A DNA stretch of 64,000 bases from Pseudalkalibacillus salsuginis (GCF_021646685.1 NZ_JAKJHW010000011.1:1-64000), one strand, 5' to 3'. Positions 24,565 to 34,479 are shown, numbered from the stretch's first letter. Numbers and translations: made by a program. The notes: generated by a model from the sequence alone, not told the origin.

Positions 24565-25542
24565 TTATTCTTCAATTTCAAAGTATTTTTCAATGTCATC
24601 CAATGTTAGGTTGGCAGCTTTTACTCCGCCTGCAGTATTCCAGATTGCGTCGCTTACACGGTGTGCATTTCCTTCTTTTACAACGTCAAGGTTCTTCCAA
24701 AGTGGATCGCTTGTCCATTCTTCTTCTGTTTTTGTTGCTTCATCATCACCAGTTTCATAGGTGAAATAGAAGAGGATGTCACCTTCCATATCAGGAATAC
24801 GTTCCTTCGTCACTTCATCAGCGAAGTCTGGCTTATCTTGAGATTCAGGACGCTTAAAGCCGATTTGTTCTAAAATGACCCCAGAGAAGGAATCTTTATA
24901 GTAGATCCGTGAGTTGCCAGCTAAGAAACGGACCACGGATACTTCCATGTTCACCTTGTCTCCCAGTTTTTCCCTAATATCCTCAATACGCTGGTCGAAT
25001 TCAGCTAATACCTTCTTACCTTCTTCTTCTTTATTCAATGCCTTAGCATATAATTCGAAGTTGATTTTCCAATCTCCGCGTAACTCACCAGAGAACACAG
25101 TTGGAGCAATATCACTTAATTGATCATAGAACTTTTCTTGACGCATCTTGTTCCCGATAATCAGATCAGGTTTCAATGCTGCGATTGCTTCAAGGTTGAT
25201 ATCACTTTCTGTTCCGACGACTTCAACGCCTTCCATATCATCAGCAATATGGTCATACCAAGGGTCACCTAACCATGATTGAACGGCTCCGACTGGTTTT
25301 ACTCCCATTGAAAGAAGTGCTTCGGTTCCTTCATTCGTAAGGATGACAACTCTTTCAGGTTTTTCAGGGACTTCTGTTTCTCCCATTGCATGTTTAACCT
25401 TAAAAGTAGATTCGGATTTTTCCCCGTTATCTCCCTCTTTCTTATCCTCAGACCCTTCCTCGGATCCACCACTGCATGCTGCCAATGCAACAACGAATGC
25501 TAACATGATTGCAAATAAGCTAAAGCCTTTCCATTTTTGCAT
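24565..25542 (-). CDS. yfiY: Iron-siderophore ABC transporter substrate-binding lipoprotein
   Basis: The 325-residue protein has a lipoprotein signal (lipobox ALAACSG), an acidic linker and a class III periplasmic-binding fold: PERVVILTNEGTEALLSMGV, LEAIAALKPDLIIGNKMRQE, ILEQIGFKRP and a C-terminal SDPLWKNLDVV. The segment AVQSWLGDPWYDHI is like Bacillus YfiY, a hydroxamate siderophore (schizokinen/arthrobactin-type) binder. It is transcribed divergently from two FecCD permease genes. A Fur-box-like site lies directly upstream. The symbol is given by resemblance only. Confidence 0.85.
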   Translation of the reverse strand: MQKWKGFSLFAIMLAFVVALAACSGGSEEGSEDKKEGDNGEKSESTFKVKHAMGETEVPEKPERVVILTNEGTEALLSMGVKPVGAVQSWLGDPWYDHIADDMEGVEVVGTESDINLEAIAALKPDLIIGNKMRQEKFYDQLSDIAPTVFSGELRGDWKINFELYAKALNKEEEGKKVLAEFDQRIEDIREKLGDKVNMEVSVVRFLAGNSRIYYKDSFSGVILEQIGFKRPESQDKPDFADEVTKERIPDMEGDILFYFTYETGDDEATKTEEEWTSDPLWKNLDVVKEGNAHRVSDAIWNTAGGVKAANLTLDDIEKYFEIEE

Positions 25543-25567
25543 ATGTATATCCTCCTAAACAGTTTAT

Positions 25568-25586
25568 TGATAATGAATCTCATTCA
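25568..25586 (-). promoter_or_regulatory. Fur box of the binding-protein gene
   Basis: TGATAATGAATCTCATTCA is an imperfect 19-bp dyad close to the GATAATGATAATCATTATC consensus. It lies 26 bp before the lipoprotein gene. Fur with Fe(II) would repress transcription here. Confidence 0.8.
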
Positions 25587-25631
25587 CAACTAGTAGTTTA
25601 TAACTGTTCAAACCGGTTGTCAACAGGAAAA

Positions 25632-25650
25632 TGATAATGATTATCATTGA
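25632..25650 (+). promoter_or_regulatory. Fur box of the permease operon
   Basis: TGATAATGATTATCATTGA matches the 19-bp Fur consensus very closely. It lies about 60 bp before the first permease gene, so both divergent units are iron-repressed. Confidence 0.88.
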
Positions 25651-25710
25651 CAGTTGATAAATACAAGAATAGACTTAAATAGGAATGTTTATTAGGAAAG
25701 GTTTATACAT

Positions 25711-26721
25711 ATGAGGGAACTTTTGCGTACTAATTTGAAAAAGTGGATCGGATTTATTACGGGTATACTCCTCGTAGTCTTTTTCATCGGGTGCAGTATA
25801 GTATACGGTTATACGAGTGTGAATTGGGGGATGGTTGTCGCTTCCTTCACACAATTCGATGGGTCAAACGCACATATTATCATACAGGAGAGCCGCGTGC
25901 CGCGGGCACTCATCGGTGCTGCAGTAGGTGCCAGCCTTGCGATCGCAGGGGCTTTGATGCAAGGAATCACAAGGAATCCGTTAGCATCCCCGAGCATATT
26001 TGGTATCAATGCAGGGGCTGGGTTTTTCATTGTCCTTGCAGTGACGCTCTTCTCTATTTCTTCCATTCATCAATTTGCCTGGATTGCCTTCTTTGGCGCT
26101 ATGGTTACTTCATTGATCGTCTATTTTCTTGGTTCTTTAGGAAGGGACGGCCTTACACCGGTCAAGTTGACGCTAGCGGGAGCTGCAATGGCAGCGATGT
26201 TCGCTTCATTGACCCAGGGTATGCTGGCACTTGATGAAAAAGCGTTAGAAGAGGTCCTATTTTGGCTGACAGGGTCCATTGAAGGACGGAAGCTTGGCAT
26301 ACTTACTGCAATGCTGCCGTACCTCATCGCCGGATGGCTAGGATCTTTGATGATTACTGGCCAGATGAACACCCTTTCCATGGGGGACGATGTCGCAGCA
26401 GGGCTAGGACAAAATACAGCCCTTGTTAAAATCAGTGCAGCAGTCGTAATCGTCTTACTTGCTGGTTCTGCAGTTGCGATTGCAGGACCGATCGGTTTCA
26501 TCGGGATTGTCATTCCACATATCGCCAGGGGGCTTGTCGGCATCGATTACAGATGGATCATCCCGTACAGCGGGTTGTTAGGGGCGATCTTATTGTTACT
26601 TGCTGATATCGGTGCAAGATACATCATCATGCCGAAGGAAGTGCCTGTCGGTGTGATGACAGCACTTATCGGGACGCCATTCTTCATCTATATAGCTAGA
26701 AGGGGGTTGAATAAGCTATGA
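25711..26721 (+). CDS. yfiZ: FecCD-family iron-siderophore permease
   Basis: The 336-residue membrane protein has about nine helices. FecCD signatures include SRVPRALIGAAVGASLAIAG, LMQGITRNPLASPSIFG, a central LTLAGAAMAAMFASL and the C-terminal GPIGFIGIVIPHIARGLVG, which docks with the ATPase. It overlaps the next permease by 4 bp (ATGA), giving a coupled heterodimer. It lies divergent to the binding-protein gene behind a Fur box. In B. subtilis the matching YfiZ-YfhA pair uses a separately encoded ATPase. Confidence 0.88.
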   Translation: MRELLRTNLKKWIGFITGILLVVFFIGCSIVYGYTSVNWGMVVASFTQFDGSNAHIIIQESRVPRALIGAAVGASLAIAGALMQGITRNPLASPSIFGINAGAGFFIVLAVTLFSISSIHQFAWIAFFGAMVTSLIVYFLGSLGRDGLTPVKLTLAGAAMAAMFASLTQGMLALDEKALEEVLFWLTGSIEGRKLGILTAMLPYLIAGWLGSLMITGQMNTLSMGDDVAAGLGQNTALVKISAAVVIVLLAGSAVAIAGPIGFIGIVIPHIARGLVGIDYRWIIPYSGLLGAILLLLADIGARYIIMPKEVPVGVMTALIGTPFFIYIARRGLNKL

Positions 26722-27767
26722 ATAAATACCAACCCTTACGATTGAAATGGTTCTCCTATTTAGTAGATAAAAAGGCTGTCCTTTGCATCATGCTGTTAGC
26801 TATTCTTACTTTAGCCCTATTAATTTTCAGTGTCAGCATGGGTCAAATGAAAATCCATCCCGTTGACGTAGTAAGGACCCTACTCGGGATGGGTGAGTCG
26901 ATGAATGAACTTGTCATCAAATCCTTTCGACTGCCGCGTATCCTCTTAGCCCTGGTTGCTGGGATGGCTTTAGCTGTCTCTGGTGCCATCCTGCAGGGGA
27001 TCATCCGCAATCCACTGGCTTCGCCGGATATCATCGGAATCACCGGCGGCGCATCATTGGCAGCAGTCACATTTCTGACAATCTTCAGCGGCCGCGGGAC
27101 TGAGGTGACTGTAAGTATCCAATGGATGCCATTTGCTGCGTTCATCGGTGCTTCAGTACTTGGTTTGTTAGTATACATTTTATCGTGGAAAAATGGTGTG
27201 AATCCGGTAAGGCTCGTTTTGATTGGGATCGGCCTTGCAGCAGCTATGCAGGCACTTACGAATATGATGATCTTATTCGGTCCACTGTACCTGGCGACAC
27301 AAGCCCAAATCTGGATAACAGGCAGTGTCAATGGTGCGAACTGGAATCAGGTCAAGACGCTTACACCATGGGTGCTCCTCTTCCTGTTATTCGTCTGGAT
27401 GTATGCGCGCAGGCTGAATATACAGGAGCTTGGGGAAGATCTTGCGCGAGGCTTCGGAAGTGTCGTTCAAAAGGATCGACTTGTCCTCTTACTCTTCAGT
27501 ACAGCACTTGCTGGAGGAGCCGTAGCATTTGTAGGGGGTGTCGGGTTCGTAGGTTTGATGGCACCGCACATTGCTCGTAAGCTTGTAGGATCTTCTTTCG
27601 GTGCGTTGATTCCAGCTTCAGCATTAGTTGGCGCGTTACTTGTAATGGGGGCGGATCTCATCGCCAGAACAGCATTTGCACCATTAGAAGTGCCAGCCGG
27701 AGTTTTCACGGCTGCATTAGGGGCTCCATACTTCATTTATTTACTCTACCGTTCGAGAAACCTATGA
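26718..27767 (+). CDS. yfhA: FecCD-family iron-siderophore permease, second subunit
   Basis: The 349-residue membrane protein is a homologue of the upstream permease: SFRLPRILLALVAGMALAVS, ILQGIIRNPLASPDIIG, LVLIGIGLAAAMQAL and VGFVGLMAPHIARKLVG. It forms the heterodimeric channel with the preceding product. No ATP-binding protein gene follows; the next gene is converging, so an ATPase encoded elsewhere must serve this system. Confidence 0.88.
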   Translation: MNKYQPLRLKWFSYLVDKKAVLCIMLLAILTLALLIFSVSMGQMKIHPVDVVRTLLGMGESMNELVIKSFRLPRILLALVAGMALAVSGAILQGIIRNPLASPDIIGITGGASLAAVTFLTIFSGRGTEVTVSIQWMPFAAFIGASVLGLLVYILSWKNGVNPVRLVLIGIGLAAAMQALTNMMILFGPLYLATQAQIWITGSVNGANWNQVKTLTPWVLLFLLFVWMYARRLNIQELGEDLARGFGSVVQKDRLVLLLFSTALAGGAVAFVGGVGFVGLMAPHIARKLVGSSFGALIPASALVGALLVMGADLIARTAFAPLEVPAGVFTAALGAPYFIYLLYRSRNL

Positions 27768-27923
27768 TATGATTCTGCAGATTCAAAATGATCCCCAGCT
27801 TGCTCCCGAGGCATGCGGGGATATGTTATGTATAAAAAATCTAAAGCTGCTATTTGTAAAAAATAAAACCTATCATGGATTTTAAGCCAATAAGGTCTCT
27901 GGTACCCGTTAATGGTTTCGAAA

Positions 27924-27975
27924 CAAAAAAAGCTGTCCCTGACATGTATATGACATGGGGACAGCTCTTCTTTTT
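27924..27975. terminator. Bidirectional terminator
   Basis: AGCTGTCCC.GACATG pairs with .CATG.GGGACAGCT (27931-27966). An A run stands on the left and a T run on the right, so the hairpin can end both the permease operon and the converging lipoprotein gene. Confidence 0.78.
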
Positions 27976-27983
27976 CGCTGTTA

Positions 27984-28739
27984 TCAGATTTTTACGCTGA
28001 TTTCAGCGTCTTTCTTCAATTCCTTCACTTTTTGAGCTACTTTTTCTTGCTGCTGTTGTTGCTGAACCTGTTGCTTAAGCTGATCTTTCACCTCTTCATA
28101 CTTCGGAGCTTGATCACCTTGAGCCTGTTTCATCTGATCATAATACTTCTTCATCTCTTCCTCTGATACTTCATCTGTTGGTATTTCTTTTTCGACATAA
28201 GTCTCATACTGGATTTGATCCGCGATCTGTTCTTTCAATTGGTCTTCAGTCAGCTTGTTCGTCTTCAATGCTTCTTCAAACTTCTTTTCATCATCGAATT
28301 GACCCTTGATTTCATCGATCTGCTTGTTCACATCTTCTTCGGAAGCTTTATAGCCTTTGGATTCGGCCTCTTGAATGATTACTTCAAAGTCTACAAGGCC
28401 GGTGACAACTTGTTTTTTCAGTTGTTCTGCAACTTCTTTTGAAGTAGGGTCTTGCCCCATTTGCTGATACTGCATTTGCATCTGACCTAATGCCCGGTTG
28501 TAGTCGATTCCCTTGATTTCTTTATCATTGACTTGTGCAACGACCTTATCTTCATCAACCTGCTGTTTTTCCATCTTTTTCTGCATTTCTTCCATTTGTT
28601 CAGTTTTTTCTTTATCTTTGTTATTTTGTTGTTGTTTATCCTTATTTTTTTCGTCACCTTTACTCTCTTCATTGCCACCACATGCTGCCAGGGCCAGGAC
28701 AAACACGGCAACTAAAGCTGTGTACATGATTTTTCGCAA
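27984..28739 (-). CDS. SurA N-terminal domain lipoprotein (foldase-like)
   Basis: The 251-residue product has a lipoprotein signal with LALAACGG. A very charged Gln/Lys/Glu linker follows, then a SurA_N-type domain (VVAQVNDKEIKGIDYNRALG, VVTGLVDFEVIIQEAESKGY, VNKQIDEIKGQF, LKEQIADQIQYETYVEKEI). The chain ends after a Gln-rich coiled segment. The peptidyl-prolyl isomerase domain found in PrsA is absent. It is likely a membrane-attached chaperone for secreted proteins. The TTG start has GAAAGGGG upstream; ATG four codons later is possible. Confidence 0.8.
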   Translation of the reverse strand: MRKIMYTALVAVFVLALAACGGNEESKGDEKNKDKQQQNNKDKEKTEQMEEMQKKMEKQQVDEDKVVAQVNDKEIKGIDYNRALGQMQMQYQQMGQDPTSKEVAEQLKKQVVTGLVDFEVIIQEAESKGYKASEEDVNKQIDEIKGQFDDEKKFEEALKTNKLTEDQLKEQIADQIQYETYVEKEIPTDEVSEEEMKKYYDQMKQAQGDQAPKYEEVKDQLKQQVQQQQQQEKVAQKVKELKKDAEISVKI

Positions 28740-29110
28740 GGAAATTTCCCCTTTCAGGCTAATTGATATTCCTCATTTTGAAAGCTGAGGTAACTTTTAC
28801 ACCCCTCATTTTACAATCTTCGAACAAGGGGGAGCTTTTTGGTCCCATATGGTAGATTTTACAAAAAGAAAAATCTTATACCAAATGAAAGTACATTTGG
28901 TCACCTATGTTAGTACAAGTTCCGTAAAAAGTAAAACCATATGAGGTTGTTTTTCATTAAAGGATGCCGGGAATGCCCGCCATTTACATGATGGATTGAT
29001 TCTCGACATTTCTTTGAATAAGGGATACGGAGGGAGTAAATCTAGACGATATTGTAGTATTCGATTATGTTTCTAGATCGTCTTCAAAATTTCTTCAAAA
29101 TTTCTTTCTG
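28740..29110. other. Intergenic region upstream of argG
   Basis: About 370 bp between divergent genes. TCTAGACGAT (29040-29049) and GTTTCTAGATCGTC (29068-29081) form a loose inverted pair, and CTTCAAAATTT is repeated in tandem (29082-29103). No gene or clear RNA is seen. Confidence 0.3.
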
Positions 29111-29118
29111 AATATGTG

Positions 29119-29197
29119 TTGACATTCCTATCGAAATAAAGTAATTTAGTATCAATTGATCGTGAATAAACATACATTAAAATAAATAAAAATACAC
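29119..29197 (+). promoter_or_regulatory. argGH promoter with two ARG boxes
   Basis: TTGACA (29119-29124), 17 bp and TAATTT (29142-29147) form the promoter. Two adjacent sites, CGTGAATAAACATACATT (29161-29178) and AAATAAATAAAAATACAC (29180-29197), resemble the Bacillus ARG-box consensus with GAATAAAAAT. They lie just downstream of the promoter, a place where ArgR (AhrC) with arginine would repress. Confidence 0.65.
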
Positions 29198-29215
29198 AAC
29201 AGGGAGTGGAACGCA

Positions 29216-30451
29216 ATGAGCAAAGGGAAAGTAGTATTAGCGTATTCAGGTGGGTTGGATACATCTGTATCAATCAAATGGATTCAAGAAAAATACGGTT
29301 ATGACGTAATTGCACTCGGATTGGATGTAGGGGAAGGGAAAGACTTAGAAACAATCAAGAACAAAGCACTGAGCGTTGGTGCAATCAAATCGATCGTAGT
29401 TGATGCGAAGGAGTTGCTTGCAAAGGAATATCTGTTGCCGGCATTGAAATCTAACTGCCTGTATGAAGGGAAGTATCCATTATCTTCGGCTTTATCCCGT
29501 CCTCTTATTTCGAAATTATTGGTGGAAGTTGCTGAACAGGAAGGTGCGATAGCAGTTGCCCACGGTTGTACAGGGAAAGGAAATGATCAGGTTCGATTTG
29601 AAGTTTCCATTCAAGCTTTGAACCCAGATTTACAGGTCATTGCGCCTGTACGAGAATGGGGAATGACAAGGGACGAAGAAATTCAATATGCAGCAGAGAA
29701 AGGGATCCCGATTCCGGTCAACCTCGACAATCCTTTTTCAATTGATGCAAATATCTGGGGACGTGCTTGTGAAGCTGGAGTATTGGAAGATCCATGGGCA
29801 GAAGCACCAGAGAATGCGTTTGATTGGACCAATCCGATCGAAATGACCCCAGATGAACCGGAATACCTTGAAATCGATTTTGAAGAGGGTGTACCAGTTG
29901 CTCTGAATGGCCAAAAAACACCTATTGTCGAGTTGATTGAAACATTGAACGAAATAGGTGGAAAACATGGATATGGAAGAATCGATCATATTGAAAATCG
30001 TCTTGTCGGAATCAAATCGCGTGAAGTATACGAAAATCCCGCAGCGTTATTATTGATCCAGGCGCATAAAGAGTTGGAATTCTTGACACTCCCTCGTGAG
30101 GTCACCCAATTCAAGCCACAGATTGAACAACAGATGGCGAAGCTTGTGTATGAGGGATTATGGTATTCACCTTTACGTTCCGCATTGGATGCCTTCATCA
30201 ATGAAACGCAAAAATTTGTGAGTGGAAAAATTAAAATCAAGCTTCATAAAGGAAACGCGACAGTTGTGGGACGCAAGTCAGACCACAGTTTATATAATGA
30301 ACAGCTTGCGACTTACTCTAAAGGCGATCTCTTTGATCATAATGCAGCTGTCGGCTTCATCAAATTATGGGGGCTGTCAACAAAAGTGCATGCAGAAGTG
30401 AATACCAAACCGAACCTTAAGGTGTACAGCAAGGAGAAATCCTATGTCTAA
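29216..30451 (+). CDS. argG: Argininosuccinate synthase
   Basis: The 411-residue enzyme joins citrulline and aspartate using ATP in the penultimate step of arginine synthesis. It opens with the ATP-pyrophosphatase P-loop [18 protein letters not shown]. Then come [14 protein letters not shown] and the substrate segment [17 protein letters not shown]. Length is standard. GGGAGTGG lies before ATG 29216. It overlaps argH by 8 bp, so the two are coupled. ARG boxes upstream indicate arginine repression. Confidence 0.97.
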   Translation: MSKGKVVLAYSGGLDTSVSIKWIQEKYGYDVIALGLDVGEGKDLETIKNKALSVGAIKSIVVDAKELLAKEYLLPALKSNCLYEGKYPLSSALSRPLISKLLVEVAEQEGAIAVAHGCTGKGNDQVRFEVSIQALNPDLQVIAPVREWGMTRDEEIQYAAEKGIPIPVNLDNPFSIDANIWGRACEAGVLEDPWAEAPENAFDWTNPIEMTPDEPEYLEIDFEEGVPVALNGQKTPIVELIETLNEIGGKHGYGRIDHIENRLVGIKSREVYENPAALLLIQAHKELEFLTLPREVTQFKPQIEQQMAKLVYEGLWYSPLRSALDAFINETQKFVSGKIKIKLHKGNATVVGRKSDHSLYNEQLATYSKGDLFDHNAAVGFIKLWGLSTKVHAEVNTKPNLKVYSKEKSYV

Positions 30452-31832
30452 GCTTTGGGGGGGACGCTTTACGAAAGATACGAATGAGCTTGTTGAAGAA
30501 TTCACAGCCTCCATTGAATTCGACCAACTGCTTGCATTAGAAGATATCCAGGGCAGTCTCGCCCATGTCCAGATGCTTTCTGAGTGCGACATCATTACAC
30601 AGGAGGAAGCAGATAAGATCAAGGGCGGACTCCAAACCCTGAAGAAGAAAATCGAGAATGATGAGCTTGAATATGCAGTGGAACATGAGGATATCCATAT
30701 GAATATCGAAAAGCACTTGATTGATGAGATCGGCAGCGTCGGTGGAAAGCTGCATACTGGACGAAGCCGGAATGATCAGGTTGCTACCGATATGCATTTA
30801 TACTTGAAGAAGAAGACGACAGAACTGATCCAATCAGTCGAGCTGGTCCAACAATCGATATTGGAACAATCCAAAGCTAATGTGGATACGATTTTACCGG
30901 GGTATACGCATTTACAGCGTGCCCAGCCGATTTCCTTTGCTCATCATCTGATGGCTTATTTCTGGATGTTTGAAAGAGATAAGGAACGACTGATCGACAG
31001 CTTGAAAAGGGTGAACGTCCTTCCACTTGGAGCGGGAGCTTTGGCTGGTACGACATTCTCCATCAATCGGGAAAGGGTCGCTGAAATTTTAGAGTTCGAT
31101 GCCATTTATCCAAACAGTATGGATGCGGTAAGCGATCGTGACTTCATATTAGAGTTCCTATCGATCGCATCAATCCTCATGACACATATTTCCCGTTTAT
31201 CTGAAGAAATGGTGATCTGGTCCAGCCAGGAATTCAGGTTCATTGAATTGGATGATTCGTTCTGTACCGGTTCAAGCATCATGCCGCAAAAGAAAAATCC
31301 AGACGTTCCTGAGCTCCTGCGGGCAAAAACAGGCCGGACCTATGGAAATCTCATGGGATTGTTGACCGTCCTGAAAGGCTTACCATTAGCGTATAACAAA
31401 GATATGCAGGAAGATAAGGAAGGGATGTTCGATACAGTCAAGACATTGGACGGTTCCTTGAAACTGTTAGCACCGATGATCGAAACGATGACGGTGAACA
31501 AAGGAGCTATGCAAAAAGCTGTGAAGGAAGACTATTCCAATGCAACTGATCTGGCAGACTACCTTGTTACAAAAGGGTTGCCATTCCGAGAAGCGCACGC
31601 CATCATCGGGCAGATCGTCCTCCATGCAATCCAAGAGCAAAAATATCTCTTAGATCTCAAGCTGGACGTTTATAATCAATTCAGTCCTTTATTCGAGGAA
31701 GATATTTATGATGTTCTTGCACCAGAAAATGTTGTGGCAGCCAGAAGCAGTACTGGTGGAACGGCTCAAGCCGAAGTCCGGAAACAGATTGAGCTTGCTG
31801 AATCAAAGCTTAAAAGCGTTGAAAAGGTATAA
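30444..31832 (+). CDS. argH: Argininosuccinate lyase
   Basis: The 462-residue enzyme splits argininosuccinate to arginine and fumarate. It begins [20 protein letters not shown]. The family signature [20 protein letters not shown] is present, as are [19 protein letters not shown] and [14 protein letters not shown]. Full length for the fumarase/aspartase superfamily member. It overlaps argG and ends at a hairpin terminator. Confidence 0.97.
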   Translation: MSKLWGGRFTKDTNELVEEFTASIEFDQLLALEDIQGSLAHVQMLSECDIITQEEADKIKGGLQTLKKKIENDELEYAVEHEDIHMNIEKHLIDEIGSVGGKLHTGRSRNDQVATDMHLYLKKKTTELIQSVELVQQSILEQSKANVDTILPGYTHLQRAQPISFAHHLMAYFWMFERDKERLIDSLKRVNVLPLGAGALAGTTFSINRERVAEILEFDAIYPNSMDAVSDRDFILEFLSIASILMTHISRLSEEMVIWSSQEFRFIELDDSFCTGSSIMPQKKNPDVPELLRAKTGRTYGNLMGLLTVLKGLPLAYNKDMQEDKEGMFDTVKTLDGSLKLLAPMIETMTVNKGAMQKAVKEDYSNATDLADYLVTKGLPFREAHAIIGQIVLHAIQEQKYLLDLKLDVYNQFSPLFEEDIYDVLAPENVVAARSSTGGTAQAEVRKQIELAESKLKSVEKV

Positions 31833-31836
31833 ATGG

Positions 31837-31869
31837 AGGGTTGGTCCATATGTGTAGGCCAACCCTTTT
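31837..31869 (+). terminator. argGH terminator
   Basis: AGGGTTGG (31837-31844) pairs with CCAACCCT (31859-31866), with GGTCC/GGCC next to the loop, followed by TTTTCC. It stands right after the argH stop. Confidence 0.75.
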
Positions 31870-31921
31870 CCTATTCCTTCTAGAATCAAAAGAATCACAA
31901 CAAAAGCACTTAAATCCCCTA

Positions 31922-33475
31922 TTAAATCGTGTAAGGTGAAATCAAAAAGATGATCATCAACGTGTGAAACAAAGCAAAACAGCCAAATTCTTGATAGAAG
32001 TTCCAATTCGTTTTCCTTACCAGATGCGTAAAGAACCAGCTTATTAGGACAAGGACGATCGGAACGATGATTGAGTACATTTGGAACGATAGGTAAATCG
32101 GTGAGTAAGCTTCAAACACCGGGGTGAAGAATCGTTGCAGCAAGAAATATTGGAATAGGGTGAATAGACCGATTGCACCGTACCGGACCCAGCTCCGGCT
32201 ATGTTCAATCGCATCTTCATTCCAGAAGGATACAAAGAATATGAAAATGGTAGCCGGTACAAGCCAAATGATGGCAACTAACAAAAGAATCAATCCGTAA
32301 GGCACTTTCGCCATGCCCGTGTAAAACCCATTAATCCAATCTGAAGCTTGGAGAGTTTCGGCTTTTTCGACTAAGGATGGATTATCGGAAACAGCCATGA
32401 TTTTAGAATCCTTTCCTCTAGTATCCAGCCAGAATAGTTCACCCTCATCTACATAGACATGGTTTTTTGATACAGAGGTTGAAGTACTGATGTGGCTTGC
32501 GATCCATTTACCATCCTTAGGAATAGCTTTATAAACGTTCCAGCTTTCATTCTTCGGTTTGATCATGCCTCTTATGGATAAAAATAATTCCGGCCCTCTT
32601 TCCGTCATGATCAGGTCCAAATTTCCGATTACTCTTTGTCTACTCTTCGTAAACGTATCATAGATTTTGATCTCTTCAAATGCTGGTTGTTCATGTGGAG
32701 TGGTGAACAGGTAATAATGCCCTCTGACAATGATCGTTCCTCCGTGGGATTGGGCGGTTTGATAGATGAGATGAAGCCCATCCTCGTTTTCTGCGATATC
32801 AATGTTTTTAACATTTTCCCCACTAATGGAATCAATGTTGAATGCCTGTATTTTTTTAGCCTTACCTTTATCCGTTTTATAAACAGAAACTTCGGTTGTA
32901 TACTGTTCCTTTTTACTTATGACAGCAAAAAGCCCTTTTTGTTCACTAGTAGACAGTTTAGTGATAGGATCGCTTGTTTGTAAGAGCTGACGCGAAGAGT
33001 TAGTGGCTGGGTCAATTGTGTAAACTCTGTCCTCTTTCCAATAGTAGAGATTTTCAGTCGATGCTTCAAACCCGTCTATATCTGTATCAACTGTCTGCTC
33101 TTTTTTTCCATCAAAATAGACCAGCTCTTTATCTTCAAGGTAGTAGGCTTCGTCATGATTTGCCCAGATGGAAGCATTTAAATTAAGCTGGACCGGAAGT
33201 GATTGTTTATTTGTCACTTCAAGGTTTTCATTGACTTTAAGATTTGTCAGCTTGCCATTTTCATTGAAGTGGATATCATACCCATTCCCAACTTTTTTTG
33301 CAGTCAACACTTTTCCTATAGCTCCATCCGTAACTTCAGTATTACGGCTTAAGCCATCAGGTGCCAGATCCCTTACCTTTATCGCGTGGTGAAACGTCAG
33401 CAGCCCGATCAAAACTATGAGAAGAAAGACCGGTAAATAAATGGCACGTTTTCTTTTTATATGCTGAAACACCAC
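31922..33475 (-). CDS. Large membrane protein of unknown function
   Basis: The 517-residue protein has an N-terminal membrane helix (about 13-31). A long extracytoplasmic part of about 350 residues follows, with repeated strand patterns such as YYLEDKELVYFDGKKEQTV, LYYWKEDRVYTIDPATNSS and ELFWLDTRGKDSKIMAVSDN, suggesting a beta-propeller. Four or five C-terminal helices follow (VPYGLILLLVAIIWLVPATI to FALFHTLMIIFLISP). No family is recognised. GGGGGG precedes the GTG start. It is monocistronic, and a sensor or surface role is only a guess. Confidence 0.65.
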   Translation of the reverse strand: MVFQHIKRKRAIYLPVFLLIVLIGLLTFHHAIKVRDLAPDGLSRNTEVTDGAIGKVLTAKKVGNGYDIHFNENGKLTNLKVNENLEVTNKQSLPVQLNLNASIWANHDEAYYLEDKELVYFDGKKEQTVDTDIDGFEASTENLYYWKEDRVYTIDPATNSSRQLLQTSDPITKLSTSEQKGLFAVISKKEQYTTEVSVYKTDKGKAKKIQAFNIDSISGENVKNIDIAENEDGLHLIYQTAQSHGGTIIVRGHYYLFTTPHEQPAFEEIKIYDTFTKSRQRVIGNLDLIMTERGPELFLSIRGMIKPKNESWNVYKAIPKDGKWIASHISTSTSVSKNHVYVDEGELFWLDTRGKDSKIMAVSDNPSLVEKAETLQASDWINGFYTGMAKVPYGLILLLVAIIWLVPATIFIFFVSFWNEDAIEHSRSWVRYGAIGLFTLFQYFLLQRFFTPVFEAYSPIYLSFQMYSIIVPIVLVLISWFFTHLVRKTNWNFYQEFGCFALFHTLMIIFLISPYTI

Positions 33476-33669
33476 AATCCCCCCTTTAGATGTTCCAAAA
33501 TATGTATAAGCTTGTTCATCGTATCATACGGGTTATAAGAGTAATAGTTTCATTTTTACCGAAATTTCACCTGAACTGAAGGGGATCCGATGATGGAGGA
33601 AGAAAGTTAGAGAATGGAAGGAAGAGGGGGAGATTAGTTGTATGGGCAGTCTAGTCATGTTAAGCAATA

Positions 33670-34278
33670 TTGATAAGCACCTTGAGTCGAGAATTAGAGA
33701 ATAGGATCCGTCATCTTGTTTTAGAAAAGGGGCCCGTGCTTGGGTATATCCCATCCCAATACGATCCAACGAAATTTTACTTTCATCGAGCGAAACAGCA
33801 TCTGGATCGGTTCGGTTTTCAAGAGTACCGCTACTTTGACATTGATGGGGATTACAAACCTGGACAATTAGAAACATTGTCGCAGTGTGATGCGATCTAT
33901 TTATCTGGTGGAAATACATATTATTTTTTGAAGAATCTCCGAAAGAGGGAACTGCTTTCCTTCTTGAAGGACTTTGTGGAGAAAGGCGGTTTGCTGATCG
34001 GTGTAAGTGCTGGCGCAATGGTGATGTCTCCGACCATTGCCGTTGCCCGATTTTTAGATGCAAACGAGGTGGGGTTATCCGACTTAAACGCATTGGAACT
34101 TGCGCCGTTACATTTTCTGCCGCATTTTAGCGAAAGGGTCTCTGATGTAATAGCTGTAAAGAGCTTCGCAGACCAATCCTTCATTCCCCTTTATGTATGT
34201 GATGATCAGGCGGGGATCATCATCGAAAACGATAAAATGAGTTGTTATGGAAATGTTAAAAGGGCTGGCCAAATCTGA
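33670..34278 (+). CDS. Peptidase E-like (family S51) protein, probable N-terminal frameshift
   Basis: The 202-residue frame has the S51 features YLSGGNTYYFL and the nucleophile elbow GVSAGAMVMSP, and later VKSFADQSFIPLYVCDDQAG. Family S51 includes dipeptidase E, which cleaves Asp-X dipeptides, and cyanophycinase. The frame opens with TTG 33670, which lacks a ribosome binding site. ATG 33642 has GAGGGGGAG upstream and encodes MGSLVMLSNIDKHLESRI, a normal S51 opening, but in another frame that stops at 33702. A one-base indel between about 33672 and 33700 is therefore likely. If real, the gene is damaged; the catalytic part is intact. Confidence 0.72.
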   Translation: MISTLSRELENRIRHLVLEKGPVLGYIPSQYDPTKFYFHRAKQHLDRFGFQEYRYFDIDGDYKPGQLETLSQCDAIYLSGGNTYYFLKNLRKRELLSFLKDFVEKGGLLIGVSAGAMVMSPTIAVARFLDANEVGLSDLNALELAPLHFLPHFSERVSDVIAVKSFADQSFIPLYVCDDQAGIIIENDKMSCYGNVKRAGQI

Positions 34279-34306
34279 GGCAAGTCTTTTCTTTGTTTCG
34301 ATTAAA

Positions 34307-34479
34307 GTGTCTAGCTCCAACCCCCACCCACTTGGATCACTTCAGACCTCCTGTAACGTTCGACACATTGATTTAGGTCGAAGCTTTTACCCACGCAGAA
34401 CCGAACTTTGTTTGGTTCGAGCCTCCTCGTCGGACTTCCAGTGACCTTCGTGGCTGATCAGGGCGTTTGCGCTTTTCTT
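34307..34479 (+). repeat. Intergenic repeat B, copy 2
   Basis: A full-length copy that begins GTGTCTAGCTCCAA and ends GGGCGTTTGCGCTTTTCTTG. It shares the internal CACGCAGAACCGAACTTTG hairpin with the copies at 13404, 41688, 41859 and 52519. It lies between the peptidase gene and the TetR terminator. Confidence 0.85.

Noticed and set aside
28740-29110. A riboswitch or T-box upstream of argG
   Set aside because: No T-box sequence or terminator hairpin is present; promoter and ARG boxes explain regulation.
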